Shown one piece after another: positions 9,641-20,116 of a DNA stretch of 24,301 nt. The notes under the pieces were generated by a model. The model was given only the letters and a program-made list of their open reading frames with translations, had not been told where the DNA came from and did not search any database. The stretch is from positions 1,402,051 to 1,426,351 of the forward strand of contig FJOG01000012.1 of NCBI GenBank assembly GCA_900073065.1, written 5' to 3'. The first letter of the stretch is position 1; every line of letters starts with the position of its first letter. The position numbers and the translations under genes are program-made. This stretch comes from Phialocephala subalpina (taxonomy: Eukaryota > Ascomycota > Leotiomycetes > Helotiales > Mollisiaceae).

Positions 9641-11376
9641 GAATTTATAGACAAACTAGTAATAGAACTACTACTAATCCCCTGGTAAAACCCTATTACT
9701 AAAAACCTAAGATGAATATCCCATCAAACTTATTCTCTCGTCAACTCACTAACTAGTCGTTAGCTAGATCATGTGGTTAATTGACCCTCCCGGAAGCAAT
9801 TCCCGAATGCTAAGGAACGAGCAAGTCGCCCGCGAGCTTGGTGAATTCGGATATACCCAGGTCTGGATCCGGTAAGCTCAATGCTACCTCCGACTCCTTA
9901 TCACCTTTCTCCATGCCTATTGTTCTTAGAGCTGCCAAACTCTCATCCACACTCTTCATCACATACACCCCAGAAACTGACCCTCATTCACTAGCCATTG
10001 CGACCACCGAACCACCCGCATCAGCACACGCGGTGGTGGCCGTCGTACGATCGGCACCGATAACCACATTACGGTATACTGCGGGCGACAGGAGAGCATC
10101 GCAACTAGACAGGGTGATGTCTTCCTAGTGATCCAGCGTGACGGCTTCTGGCGTATTATGGATGATAGGGAGCGTAGGGATCGTGACGGGCGCGGTGTTG
10201 AACTGTATGTGTATCCTTCTCAGAGACGCCGTTAGGTAGAGCTGTTAAGCTGGATCTGAAGATGAGGTGGTTTTCATTATTGTTGGAAGTCACGAGACTA
10301 CCGGAAAGATCAACCTTATTCCGTTCGTCGTCAAATTCTTCGAACTGCACTATAATTAGCTTGCTTAGATATCACTAGTTCGATCAATACATGCAATTTA
10401 TCGCCCAAATACGCTCCCAACTGACACTTATTTTTGAAGAATTGTCGAGTCCAGGACCGGATTGGCTCTTTTAAGTGTTTTAGAACGTCACTGAGGGAAT
10501 GGCATCGAATCTGAAGAGGTGGAGGTGTCTGAATGTTGCGCAATTGGTTCAGAAATAGGAGAATGCGTTTTATCTCTTTATGCTTCTGTCCTTAAAAATG
10601 AGGAGAAAATGAAGGGAAAATGATGTCTAACCGGATTAGGTATTGTGGAGACATGGAGACCTATCGGAATGTCATATGAGAATTAGCCGCTACGATTACC
10701 TCAGCCAATCGTTCTGTCTAAGGCATAAAACAAGACTATACCTAGTCGGTAAAAAGTCACGTGCGGCTCTCGAACGAACGGCCTTGTTGGAATACCTAGC
10801 CATAGCACCTGATTATATAAGCTCTGCGATAAGGCAGACCTGTCTGTAATAAAGCAATAGAATAACTCTTCAATAAACCAGCGATCGACCTATATGCCTT
10901 GCATCCACCATCAAACCACCAGTAATAGCCTGTGCACCAACAAGCCTGAGGATTCCGTCAATTGCGCACAACTGGCATGTGCGGATTGGCACGAGGGGTC
11001 CAAATTGGGCTCCCAGAATAATCCTTTCCATTTTCTAATTTTAGTGGGCGACAGCAACTGCAGCCGAGGAGTTGAAATGGGTCCCCCTGGATCAATCGTC
11101 CAGGCCGTATTCACCATTGCTCACCTGCTCCCCCTTAGCCTCACCCTTTCCTACCTTAGCTCACCCAGCATTACCGATAAAGCAGCCCTGCTCACCTTTC
11201 CGAACAGAAACGGATTTCGTGCAGGTGAGGATTGACGTGTGATAACCAGATGTTGTGCGTCACATCTATTCACCAGAGAACCACCACTTTGCAAGCGGTA
11301 GCCAAACCTAAGAAAGTCTACTCCAATAGACTACCACAGACATAAAGAAGCGATTGATCTCCAATAAACAATGCCG
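9641..11376. other. Gene-poor stretch with one uncharacterised open frame
   Basis: No convincing gene is seen. The most coding-like segment is the plus-strand frame from 9981 to 10235, open for 84 codons but with no ATG in its first part. It contains TRQGDVFLVIQRDGFWRIMD and then an Arg/Asp-rich run. Overlapping minus-strand frames (10156-10350, 10331-10543) and a plus-strand frame at 10894-11235 have no recognised motifs. The left edge marks an abrupt return from the AT-rich block to normal composition. Confidence 0.35.
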
Positions 11377-11763
11377 TTAACTCTCCAAAATGGGATATCT
11401 TGGCCTCGATTTTGTCTTTTGGAATGTAGCGGTAGTATTTTCTAATTCTTCGAGGGTAGCTTCTTCAGAGTCTGCCTTGATGATGATAGCTTCCATATCA
11501 TCATTAATTATGTTGCGGTTCATGCAACACTCGTAGGCTTCGTGATCACCGAGCCCTGCAAACAGCCATATCTTCTGCAACAAAGCTGGAGACCTGTCAA
11601 CGAGGGATCGCACTTGGGCCATGACCGGTTTCTTGTTCCGTTCGGCCGCCTTTTCTAATTGAAGGATTTTTGGACTCAATTTGAAGGATCTCTCCGCGTG
11701 AGAGTTCACTTCTGATTTCATTCCAGATATTTCTTTGTCTTTCGACTGATGTGTTGCTAGATC

Positions 11764-12684
11764 TGTGACCGCCAATTCATTAGATCAATTGGTGATTCTG
11801 AAATACGTAATAATTCATGAGCTATATACCCAATTTCACCAGAATCCGGCAATTTTATAGAATCTCATATAAACTTATTAATTCTAATTAAAACTTATGA
11901 ATTTACATAAAAATTAATAAGTTTATATAGGAATTCATGAATCTTTATACACAAACTTATAGTTTCTTATGCAAATTCATAAGTTATTATATTAGTTTAT
12001 GAACTTATATAGAGAATAATCACATGATTTATACCTTAAAAAAGGAAGATATATTATCGGAGGTTTAAATATCGGTGGTTATAAAGAAGTAAAACCCTTA
12101 ACTAAGGTCAAAGCATGTACTCACACTTTAAATGAAGCTATTCCCAACTGTCCAAGTCTCTTAATTAATACAACTCCCTTAAAACTTCAAGCTTTCTTAG
12201 CCATCTTAATTAAACGCGCATTTCTCTCGGGCTTAGTAGCCTTAGCTGTCTTCTTTATAACCGCCACTTGTTCTTCTCTTCTTCCTCTTCCAAAGCCTCG
12301 GTAGCTTTCCTCTTTGCCTTGAGAGCCTTTGTAGCCTCTTTGCCAGCCTTTTGAAGAGAGGCCATAGTACTACGACCGTTCATAAGCTGAACAGCCTTAG
12401 GGAAAGTAATGCGAGAGGCGTCGTTTGATGGAAATTTTGGAATAAGAACCTCAAAGGCTGCAAGAGATTCGGCAGAAAAATGGGAAACGGGATAAATAAA
12501 GGGGCTGGAAGACGGGAGAGCCTCCCTCCCGTCGATCTGTTTGAACAATTAATTATCGTCACTCTCATTCTAGCTGATCAAAACTCGTTCATGAATTATA
12601 TGATAGCTCATAAGGGATTGTGATATCTGTTGGATTTGCATATGAATTCATGAGCTAGTACGGACTTACCAATTGACGGTCACA
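11764..12684. mobile_element. 921-bp DNA-transposon-like insertion with TIRs and GATC duplication
   Basis: The ends are inverted repeats: TGTGACCGCCAATT at 11764 and, read on the minus strand from 12684, TGTGACCGTCAATT (13 of 14 match). GATC flanks both sides (11760-11763 and 12685-12688), consistent with a 4-bp target duplication. Because the junction is itself palindromic, a 2-bp AT duplication or GATC belonging to the repeat are equally compatible. The interior is AT-rich with many copies of palindromic TTCATGAA/CTTATGAATT-type motifs, and both subterminal regions share AATTCATGAGCTA. It sits inside the PigL_N-type coding sequence, and removing it rejoins the frame exactly. It contains one damaged open frame (12255-12548). 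I cannot name the superfamily; size and ends suggest a non-autonomous or internally deleted element. Confidence 0.75.
12194..12548 (-). pseudogene. Lys/Glu-rich open frame inside the element (possible transposase tail)
   Basis: This is a 97-codon frame from 12548 with a hydrophobic/Pro N-part (SSSPFIYPVSHFSAESLAAF) and a helical basic-acidic C-part (KEATKALKAKRKATEALEE). A one-base shift in the GAAGAGG-rich tract near 12275 would extend it by about 28 residues (EQVAVIKKTAKATKPE and on) to a TGA near 12206. The composition resembles the C-terminal tails of fungal DDE (pogo/Tc1-like) transposases, but there is no catalytic core and I recognise no diagnostic motif, so this is a weak suggestion. 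Confidence 0.3.
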
Positions 12685-13133
12685 GATCAGTCTCGTGTTG
12701 AGTAGCCTTCTTGTGAACTTGTATGACAAGGGTTGTATTAGATCTCGTCAGCTTTCAGATATCTTCTCGCAGCCGAATACTCTCATTCTCGCGGTCTTTG
12801 AGAAGTGACTTAAGTACTGAGATACGTCCGTTCAAGGATTCAGAATCCGTGGCCAGTTCGATGACGCCTTCGGGGACTGGGTCGAGAGATCCTAGTGCTT
12901 TGACAAACGCTCTTCTGTATGCTTTAGAGTCGACTACATCATTATCAACCGAGAATACTGTAGATGATACTTCGGTATTGACAGATTCAAAATCTCCTCG
13001 AGGCAGTTCGAAAATAGAGGCAGGTGCATTGATTCCAGGGTAAGATATGCGAAGACGTCGGGTGCCTCGGTAGACTTGCTGAAGTAATAGGTAATTCTTT
13101 TGAATGGATGCTCTGATGTCCTGTGTTGATGTC

Positions 13134-13184
13134 CTGCATCAATTAGCCAAATCGAAAATTGTAGAAGTAACGGGCCACACAAAC
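13134..13184 (-). other. 51-bp intron in the PigL_N-type pseudogene
   Basis: On the minus strand it begins GTTTGTGTGG and ends GGCTAATTGATGCAG, with a clear CTAAT branch 10 bases before the CAG. Removing it joins QMLQAT-like sequence (codon AT|G) to ACATCAACACAG in one frame and yields an uninterrupted 115-codon exon. This shows that the locus was once a normally spliced gene. Confidence 0.8.
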
Positions 13185-13940
13185 ATCTGCAACATCTGAA
13201 TTAACACTAAAACTGACCCCTGCATTCCTCTGATTTGCTGCAATAATCCCTTCATGGTATGCTCCTTCCAAACAATGGCAGCTCGTTCTTGAATCGTGAC
13301 CGGATTGGTGCTCAGCGCTCGAACTTCATTGTCGAGAGCCGAATAGACCACCATACAGCCTGTTAAGGCATTGTCGAACCAATGATTCGAGTTCCGGTCT
13401 TGTTTGGGGATCAGTACGGAATCCTTTTTGGGGGGAGGGGGTTAAAACGACGGCTTGGATTTGACTCGGGGAGGCAGCTATCACTAGCAACTCCGAGTGG
13501 ATCGAAGTGATCGTGATCTCGGCATCTTTGAACTTCTCGCGCAAGTCGTACAATGACTTGGCTGTGGTGAGGCACTGAGCGGTGACCGAGAGTACGGTCC
13601 CAGTGATTGAAATGGGATCCATCACTGCGATACTTTATGGCATGGTCAATTCCTGTGAAGCACGGCATATAAAAGAGAAACAGGTAGGGAGATGGTCGCG
13701 CGACGATTGTCGAACGAGGAAGGCGCGGCGCCTTCTTGAAGAATTCGACAAATCAAGCGCCCGAGGACGCAACCACATCGAAGCAGAATTGACCGGAGTT
13801 CTAATTCGACGGAAAGAAGCAGGACACTCAAAGTTAACTTGAACGAATCACGGTTTTATGTTGCAATTGGACCGGAAAATGAGAGGTCCGAAAAAGAAGC
13901 CTAATTGTTTTGGGAAGATCATGCATTTAAGAACATATCA

Positions 13941-14739
13941 TTAGCATTCTCGGAGCAACACGGTCACTCCCCGAAGAGGGTCTTTGAAAAAAACGCTCCT
14001 CCCAGAGTAACTGGTACTTAAAGTCTCGAGGGTAGCTTTCACAGCCTTAAGGAGATCAACTGAAAAGCTGTGGACTTCTTCCATCTCCTTCAAGAACTTG
14101 TGATTTTCATATAGAAGATATCCCTCAACCGCTGCTGCAGCCAAAATACGGCGTACTAGATGCCCGTCTGGCAGATCTGCTGCTGAAGTGATATGCTCAG
14201 ATGTGAGGCAGTAGGTATTATTTGACTCGCTAGGTCCTGGGCGCGTAGTGGTATTTGGTCCCGGATTGGCTATGATGATAGCCTTGATACATTCCGCCAT
14301 TAATGATTCCATCTCAGTAACTTGGCATATATCTGCAATTCTGACAAATTCAATAGTAGCAGTAATGGCTTCTGCTGGTGCTAATTCGCCAAAGATAACT
14401 CGGCCAATATATAACCACTGTACCAGTAATTCGAAGCTTCGCGTTGAAACGACACCATCTATCTCAGTCAAGGTTGTTGAATGCTCTTCTCCTTCCTGAA
14501 ACCCCCCTTCAAATGTAGCTGCGAAGTATACGGACTGCCTGCAGAGCACCGCTTTCGAGAGCTTGTATTCGCGACTTGCAGATCCGATTCGAATTCTGAC
14601 GTAAGGATCGGTATAAAGTGGGAGGAGGCTGAGATATCATGTCAGTATGAAACAACATTTGGGTCTGACCAACTAACTCGTTAATAAAATCCTCATAAGG
14701 CGCATCAAGAAGCCGCTTCTTAGGACCTGCGGTCGACAT
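13941..14739 (-). CDS. BTB/POZ domain protein (2 exons)
   Basis: Exon 1 is 14739-14678 and exon 2 is 14628-13941, giving 249 residues. The 49-bp intron (14677-14629) has donor GTTAGT, an ACTGAC branch and a CTCAG end, and it joins in phase 2. After MSTAGPKKRLLDAPYEDFIN the BTB core follows: DPYVRIRIGSASREYKLSKA, VLCRQSVYFAATFEGGFQEG, then RSFELLVQWLYIGRV (about residues 28-110). This is the usual fungal layout of strand pair, dimer helix with a cysteine, and F-x-x-x-x-x-WLY motif. The C-terminal half is helical with no second domain. Such proteins are protein-interaction modules of mostly unknown role in fungi. An open frame extends upstream to 14895, but the ATG at 14739 gives the family-like start, and the sequence just before it is a pyrimidine tract. 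It diverges from the SRPBCC gene. Confidence 0.8.
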
Positions 14740-15072
14740 ACCGGCTGCTGCGATGATCAAGACTCTGGAGAAGAAAAAAAAGAAGGGGGGGGCGAGGACG
14801 CGGGGCGGAGATAGAGCCTTATTCACTAGAGCGTGGTAGGAGCTTCGCACGTGTTCGAGTGCAATTGGATCCAGTAATGGTGATTTTGTATTCAAAGTAC
14901 GATGAACGGTGCTCCCAAATGTGGACTGACTACGTCACAGCTAGGCAGCAAGGCAGCATAAAATGCTACCCCGCTCGCAAGACGTCTTGCTAACCTCACA
15001 TACCACCCACGCAATCCATTCCAACCTACAAAACCTCACAAACGAGCTTCAAAATAGCTGAACTCACCTAAA
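14740..15072. promoter_or_regulatory. Divergent promoter region between the BTB and SRPBCC genes
   Basis: 333 bases separate two divergent start codons, so they must hold both promoters. A CCAAT box on the minus strand (ATTGG at about 14863) lies about 125 bases upstream of the BTB start. A CATAAAAT sequence near 14957 and a C/A-rich leader (about 14990-15070) precede the SRPBCC gene. A polypurine run (GAAGAAAAAAAAGAAGG, about 14767-14785) lies next to the BTB start. These assignments rest on position and sequence only. Confidence 0.4.
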
Positions 15073-15682
15073 ATGGCATCACGCATCCCAACCTCCACCT
15101 CCGTCACCGAATCAGCCGTCATCGCCGCCCCTTTCAGCTCCGTCTGGCACCTCATGAATCTCCACAGCTTCCCCGCATTCTGGACCGCTTTATACAAGAG
15201 CGAGCCCGTTCATGGCATTTCTCCCGACGCGGATATGGTGAAATGGACTTTCAAGGATGGAACGGAGTTGGATATTAAGCTAGAAGCCCATTCCGTATGC
15301 CTACACTCTTCTTTTGGTTGGAGGAGGGGAATCGCTAATGTAGGTAGGCAATTGATCACTACATTACTTACTCAGTTATTTCGGCCAAGCCGCAATTGAG
15401 CTATAGCAGTGTTGTTAGCACGATCCGCCTATTCCCTATCACATCAGGTGGTCACGAAGGCCAGACCTTTGTGCAGTGGTCGGGGTACTTTTCTAGTGAT
15501 GCTGATGCTGGTATGTCGGTGATTTAATCGTGAAGAAATCTTATAAGGGCTTTGAAGAGGTTGGAGATCTTGGCTAATGTGCAATAGGTGTGATTGAAGA
15601 TGCGAAGTTCAAGCGGAGAGAGGCGTTGGCTGACCTTGGGAGCGCTGTTAAGAGGCTAGGGATTTATGAGATAAAAGAATAA
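15073..15682 (+). CDS. START-like / SRPBCC family protein (3 exons)
   Basis: Exons 15073-15294, 15348-15510 and 15588-15682 give 159 residues. Intron 1 (53 bp) has donor GTATGC, a GCTAAT branch and a GTAG end; intron 2 (77 bp) has donor GTATGT, a GCTAAT branch and a ATAG end. The spliced protein shows the polyketide-cyclase/lipid-transport-like pattern: SAVIAAPFSSVWHLM at the N-terminus, KWTFKDGTELDIKLEAHS, then AIDHYITYSVISAKPQLSYS, FVQWSGYFSSDADAGVIEDA and a long C-terminal helix KFKRREALADLGSAV. The fold forms a hydrophobic pocket that binds small ligands or lipids; the ligand is unknown. It has no signal peptide and is probably cytosolic. A reading that stops at 15399 without splicing is wrong because it loses the C-terminal helix. 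The gene looks intact. Confidence 0.85.
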
Positions 15683-17485
15683 ATTAGTGATACCTTTTCG
15701 TATTTGTTCTCCATATATGCGAAGGGAAAGTTTATAATCAAGAAATAAAAATATTTAAATACGAGATTCTAATATTTGGAATAAGAGCTGTATGATTTTG
15801 TATTAGGATTTTCATGGTCAGGGAAAAGTCATTAGTCTGCTATAGGATTCTCGCCTCGTAGGGATATTAGTTATAATACCCATATAATCCGTTCTAGTAA
15901 TATGTTTCGTGGGTATAGGTTGGACCATTCAACCTTTTTGCCTCAATTCCAAGAGTTCGAACGTGGTCGATTGGCGGTAGGCGTTGGGGGACGATTTGAT
16001 AGAGGAGATCCTGACCGAGATGGGTGCCTGAGTACCAGATATACCGCTCGGTGTGAAATCTGTGAAAATTATCCCATGACTGCAAGTTTTATTCTCGAGT
16101 AGGTATAGAACGTGGCTTAGGGGTGGTAGAAAGTTCTGTAAGTAATGGGATGTGATGATGTAGATACGTAAACTTTGCTGAAATCTCAAACAAGAGTGGA
16201 AACTAATTATACTATTTTCGTCTCTCCTCCGAGACATTGTTCGCGATTGAACGGAAACCTTGTCGCACGACGTGAAATTGTTTCAGTGCAATCTCAACAA
16301 AGGTATCTTATGAGATGCTACGAGGTCTGGGCATCATTCTGTGGGTAAAAGATCGTATTGTTAAGTCTAATGAGCTAGCTAGGGAGGAGAGTGAGGATAT
16401 AAGGGTCTGTGAGATTACCCCTGAGCTATACTACATATGGAATGAGAGTTTGACCCACTACACGTGATCAGCAACTGACATATTTAATCGGTCTATTAAT
16501 TATCAAGTGTTCCCCCTCTACCTAAACACAAGGCCGTTATTGTTCTTCCCAATGGAGGGTTCTTTATGCCGACTACGTGGCTGGCGTTAATCATGGATCA
16601 AAGTGTACTTTCTGGCGGTCAAGTAAGTAAGAATGAATCCATACAAGAGAAAAATCAACATTCTAGTATGAGCCCGAAGTAGAGCCATCTGCTGGGGACC
16701 GGCTGAGATCGCTGTGGTAAAGGGCATGGCCGCTAGCAGCGGCAAGCAAAATACGCTATAACCGACTTGCGAACAGCCGCGCAGCGCCTGAAAATGCAAT
16801 CCATTCAGGGCACGAAGCCCAAATCAACAGTGCGTTTTAGGTTATGACTGGAGCTGTAATGCAAAGTAACAAATAAGTTATTTTGACCGAATTACGATTA
16901 TACTGCAGTTTGATAGAAAAGGAAGGACCCGGAAAAAAGGTGTAGTTTTCTTGATGATATATGTATTTAAGGAGGTATCATCAGCGCCAGCCCTAGTAAG
17001 TTGGTAAATAAACATGATGGGTTATATCGCTAACTTGGTAGATTCATTTGGCAAATCAACTGGTCATCCAAACTTGCAGTGAAATTAAAACACAGTTTGA
17101 AGAAGAAGAAAAAATGCCCACTAGGCTTCCAGGATGACATTCTACGTTGATTATTGATTGACTCATGTTACACTGTGGAGAGCATATTCCAGCTCATCCA
17201 CATCCCAAATACTCCAACCACCATAATCGATACCATGCGCCATGCCACTATAATTGATATCGTACGCCGTACTCCTCCACTTGCCCCCTGCTATTGCTAT
17301 CCATATCTATTGCGCCCTCCTACTTTTGGTACGCCATCATAAATGCAGACTTTTTGATACACCCTCGTGATGCATGGCACCGTTCCGTGTGACCCGTATA
17401 GCATGCAGTCGTTTTATCTTTTCTCCCATCATATCGTAAATCGTTACAACCCATTTCCACCCTCGTTGCCTTTCTCATCCCCAAT
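15683..17485. other. Gene-poor stretch
   Basis: I see no gene I can support. Overlapping frames on both strands at 15894-16237 (for example a minus-strand TERYIWYSGTHLGQDLLYQI segment) look slightly protein-like but lack a recognisable family, and antisense frames compete with them. A minus-strand frame at 16587-16799 has a hydrophobic stretch but is only 70 codons. The rest is AT-biased spacer; 17400-17485 is 3' flank of the next gene. Confidence 0.35.
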
Positions 17486-18706
17486 TCATTTCGTCTTCCC
17501 AAAACATCCTTTTAGTGCGTCTCGAAGTTCACTCAAACTCTTCCTCGGATTCTTCTTCCTCTTCTCAAAATTTCCACCCCCAGCCTTATGTGAGCTTCGA
17601 CCCCAGCTCCCACCACTACTATAAAGCCTACTCTTCAAACTCCCAAACACGGAATGGTGTTCCTCATCGTCGTCATCTTCATCGAAATGCGAGACGAATT
17701 GTTCGACGATATCTGGTTGGAGGATGGGGAGAACGAGCGGTGTTGGAGGCGCTGAACGCGTGGTGTAGAAGCGGTTTGAGTTTGAATGGGAGTGGGAGTG
17801 GGAGGTTGATGGTGGGTATGGGTAGGAGATAGAGTGGTGGTCATTGGCGGATGTGCAGACGTTGAGGTTGGAGGGGCGGACGACACTGGCTTGCGACGGG
17901 GCTGTATATGCTCTTGAACGCGTAGGACGGGCGGGAACTTGTTGTGGGGGTTGATGTGAAGGATGTTGTGCTCGAGATTCGTTACGCTGAGGCCATGATT
18001 GATGGGATGGCTGAGGTGGTGCCGCGACGGGAAAGGCAGTGTATGATGGTTGCGGTCGAACAACCTGTATTGTTTTGCTGCGGTCGCGCGATGAGCGTAC
18101 TACATCTGATTGGTGGAGATCGCCTGGGTACGAGATATTGTTTGGGTTGACGGGACTGTGGTTTCGAGGCGAGAGGTGAACTTCCGACGGTGCGTAGCGG
18201 GACAGTGCTGGTGGGAAATCGTGGTAGAGAGGGCTCTCGAGAAGAGATACTTTGATCGGAGATTGGTCCGTAAAGAATTGCATCCAAATTTTCTCGGCTG
18301 CAAGATCCACGGCCGAAGGATTGCAGTTGTGCGGATCCTCGAACGAGGTAATAGAGTTGGGCGAGGGAGAAGATAGGTACGGATCGTCTGTCAGACCTGG
18401 ATCAGAGCTGTCAAATGAGATGGAAAAGCGGTGCTGAAGCTCTTTCGATGTTTGTCGGCATGCGACAGTGCGTCTCTCGAACTCTCTCATGCTTGGAGGA
18501 GAATGAGATGGAGAATGGGAGTAGGGTGACATGGAATCTTGCCGAGGTTTGCTGAGATGCATTGTCGAAAATGTTGTTGTCGAAGGCGATGAGAGAAGCC
18601 AGCCGGAGGTCGCGTCGTCTCGAAGAAGTACTATTGTGTTCTCTCTATCGATAGAATATTCTTCGTCGAAGAATTTGGTCCGTATTGGACTTCCCATGTT
18701 GGGCAA
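17486..18706 (-). CDS. Ser/Pro/His-rich, mostly disordered protein of unknown function
   Basis: This is a single uninterrupted frame of 406 residues. I do not recognise the family. The N-terminal 80 residues end in a Ser-rich run (SMSPYSHSPSHSPPSMREFE). The centre is Pro/Ser/Gln-rich low complexity, and near residues 306-318 a SHSHSHSNSN repeat is encoded by GTGGGA-type repeats on the plus strand. Small ordered-looking islands are AVDLAAEKIWMQFFTD (about 133-148) and VLPILQPDIVEQFVSHF (about 327-343), the second followed by an acidic run DEDDDDEE. The C-terminus is basic (NFEKRKKNPRKSLSELRDAL). Such layouts occur in fungal regulatory or scaffold proteins, but nothing points to a specific role. 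The length of the open frame supports a real gene; opposing frames on the plus strand are short. Confidence 0.65.
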   Translation of the reverse strand: MPNMGSPIRTKFFDEEYSIDRENTIVLLRDDATSGWLLSSPSTTTFSTMHLSKPRQDSMSPYSHSPSHSPPSMREFERRTVACRQTSKELQHRFSISFDSSDPGLTDDPYLSSPSPNSITSFEDPHNCNPSAVDLAAEKIWMQFFTDQSPIKVSLLESPLYHDFPPALSRYAPSEVHLSPRNHSPVNPNNISYPGDLHQSDVVRSSRDRSKTIQVVRPQPSYTAFPVAAPPQPSHQSWPQRNESRAQHPSHQPPQQVPARPTRSRAYTAPSQASVVRPSNLNVCTSANDHHSISYPYPPSTSHSHSHSNSNRFYTTRSAPPTPLVLPILQPDIVEQFVSHFDEDDDDEEHHSVFGSLKSRLYSSGGSWGRSSHKAGGGNFEKRKKNPRKSLSELRDALKGCFGKTK

Positions 18707-20116
18707 GGAATGCTGGGCTAGACTTGAATTCCAGATGATGGCAAAACAAAAACAACTTCAAAATGTACATATATTGACGCAGCCTTGGATCAATACAATG
18801 GAAATGAAAAGACATTGGAGAAACTTGGGTATTAAGGAGACTGTAGCTAATCTTGAGCCCGCCACCATGTTTTCAGTGTAAAAGAAAATTTGCTGCATGA
18901 AAGCACTCTGCGAAGCAGTCTCGATTGCAGACAGTCTGAGTAGTCAGAAGGAGGCGTGCTCCTAAGCAACTTTCGTAGAAGTAAACAGAACAACAGAGCG
19001 TCCCAAACACGCCAGCCGCAGGGATTTCAGATATTGGCTTGATCTGTACAACCATTGGCGGCGATTGGAAAGGGGTTCGCAGATCGCCTCCGCCCGAACT
19101 GCATGTTCCAAATCTATCGTATTTCGAGAAGGCGGTTTCAACATTCGATGTATATGCACACAGCGAGATGAGTTGCACGACATAATTCAGGGTCCTGCTC
19201 ATGCAGGGAATTCGAAATAAACAGAGGGTTTACTGCACAGTGATGCTTCCCCTATGCAAGCCCGCAGCAGCTTTATGCAACCGATCGAAAAACAACAAGA
19301 GCACCAGCAGCTCTTCCGAGAGACATTGCGGGACTCGATGAAAACGCAGCAGGGACGGACGTCTCTCCGGACGCATTTCAACCCTTCACTGTGGTAGAGG
19401 ATATGAGGCGATTTCTATCTCCCTTGCCTTGAGGCTCAAGCTAATGGGCGGAGGCCGGGCCATAGCCTTTTTCTTATGACGCTCCCTGCAGACGACGATG
19501 AAAATAGTAAGAGGTCGTGCTTTCAGAAGGGAAACATGGTTGCATAGATCGTTAGCTATGAAGGATGCGATGGATGTTGGAAGAGTGTTGAAGATTGTGA
19601 AGAGGAAGAAGTTCAAAATGAATTCAGAGATTGCGATGGATGGTGTGTTGAGAAAAGTGGACCCACACGTGATCAGCCTAGCGCGTTTTTCCTCGCTCTT
19701 TGTGTCGCGAAACATTTTCTTTTTCAATCATCACAAAACGCCATCGACATCATCCAGCAACGAGCCCGTTCACATCAGTGCATCAACCCATAATGGGCTC
19801 GAGAATAGCTTTCAATCCTTCTGACCATGAAAACGCTCTTTTGCCTCATGAGGCACAATCACACTCGGCCAAACGCTCTCGTAAGAGGCACCATTTCCTC
19901 AGTGGCAGCCTCTAAGTTACAAACCAGAAGATGCGATTAGGTACCAAAATCATGGTGTATGTGGTAGTATGAGATCTAGGTGTTGACAAACGTCACTGCT
20001 GGAAAATCTGTCGTGAGCCTCATGATCTGCTTTTTATCTCACATTTCTGGGCGGCCATCCAATCCTGGCATCAAGTGAAGCTCCTGCATTTGTTCCTGAA
20101 TTAATTCGTCTAAGAT
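18707..20116. other. Gene-poor stretch with weak open frames
   Basis: There is no recognised gene. Opposing open frames at 19386-19727 (minus, 113 codons) and 19498-19824 (plus, 108 codons) cover the same DNA and neither shows family motifs. A short plus-strand frame, MGSRIAFNPSDHENALLPHE from 19793 to TAA at 19915, has a GTAAGA donor-like site at about 19881 and could be a first exon or noise. A palindromic CACGTG lies near 19668. 20000-20116 may be the former 5' flank of the nitrate reductase relic. Confidence 0.35.

Larger units (their letters stand above)
11377..13625 (-). pseudogene. Broken PigL_N-type (STAND/NACHT-associated N-terminal) gene interrupted by a transposon
   Basis: The N-terminus (MMDPISITGTVLSVTAQCL from 13625; the second Met at 13622 fits best) is typical of the fungal PF17111-like domain found at the front of STAND/NACHT proteins and in short stand-alone proteins. 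Three lesions are visible. (1) A one-base frameshift near 13380 separates RPELES from FDNALTGCMVVYS. (2) An in-frame TGA at 12755-12757 follows SIRLREDI. (3) A 921-bp insertion occupies 11764-12684. A 51-bp intron (13134-13184; branch GGCTAAT, end GCAG) restores the frame between LIQMLQM and TSTQDIRASIQ. Past the TGA the same frame stays open for about 22 codons to the insertion and resumes in frame on its far side for about 127 codons to TAA at 11377. A functional short product ending at the TGA would still need the frameshift explained. Confidence 0.75.

Noticed and set aside
14509..14895. 128-residue frame extending upstream of the BTB start
   Set aside because: Its N-terminal part crosses a polypyrimidine tract and its C-terminal part is the wrong frame of the BTB exon; the spliced model from 14739 explains the sequence better.
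15073..15399. Unspliced 108-residue version of the SRPBCC protein
   Set aside because: Two normal introns recover the conserved HYITYSV and KFKRREALADL segments; the unspliced version ends in intron sequence.
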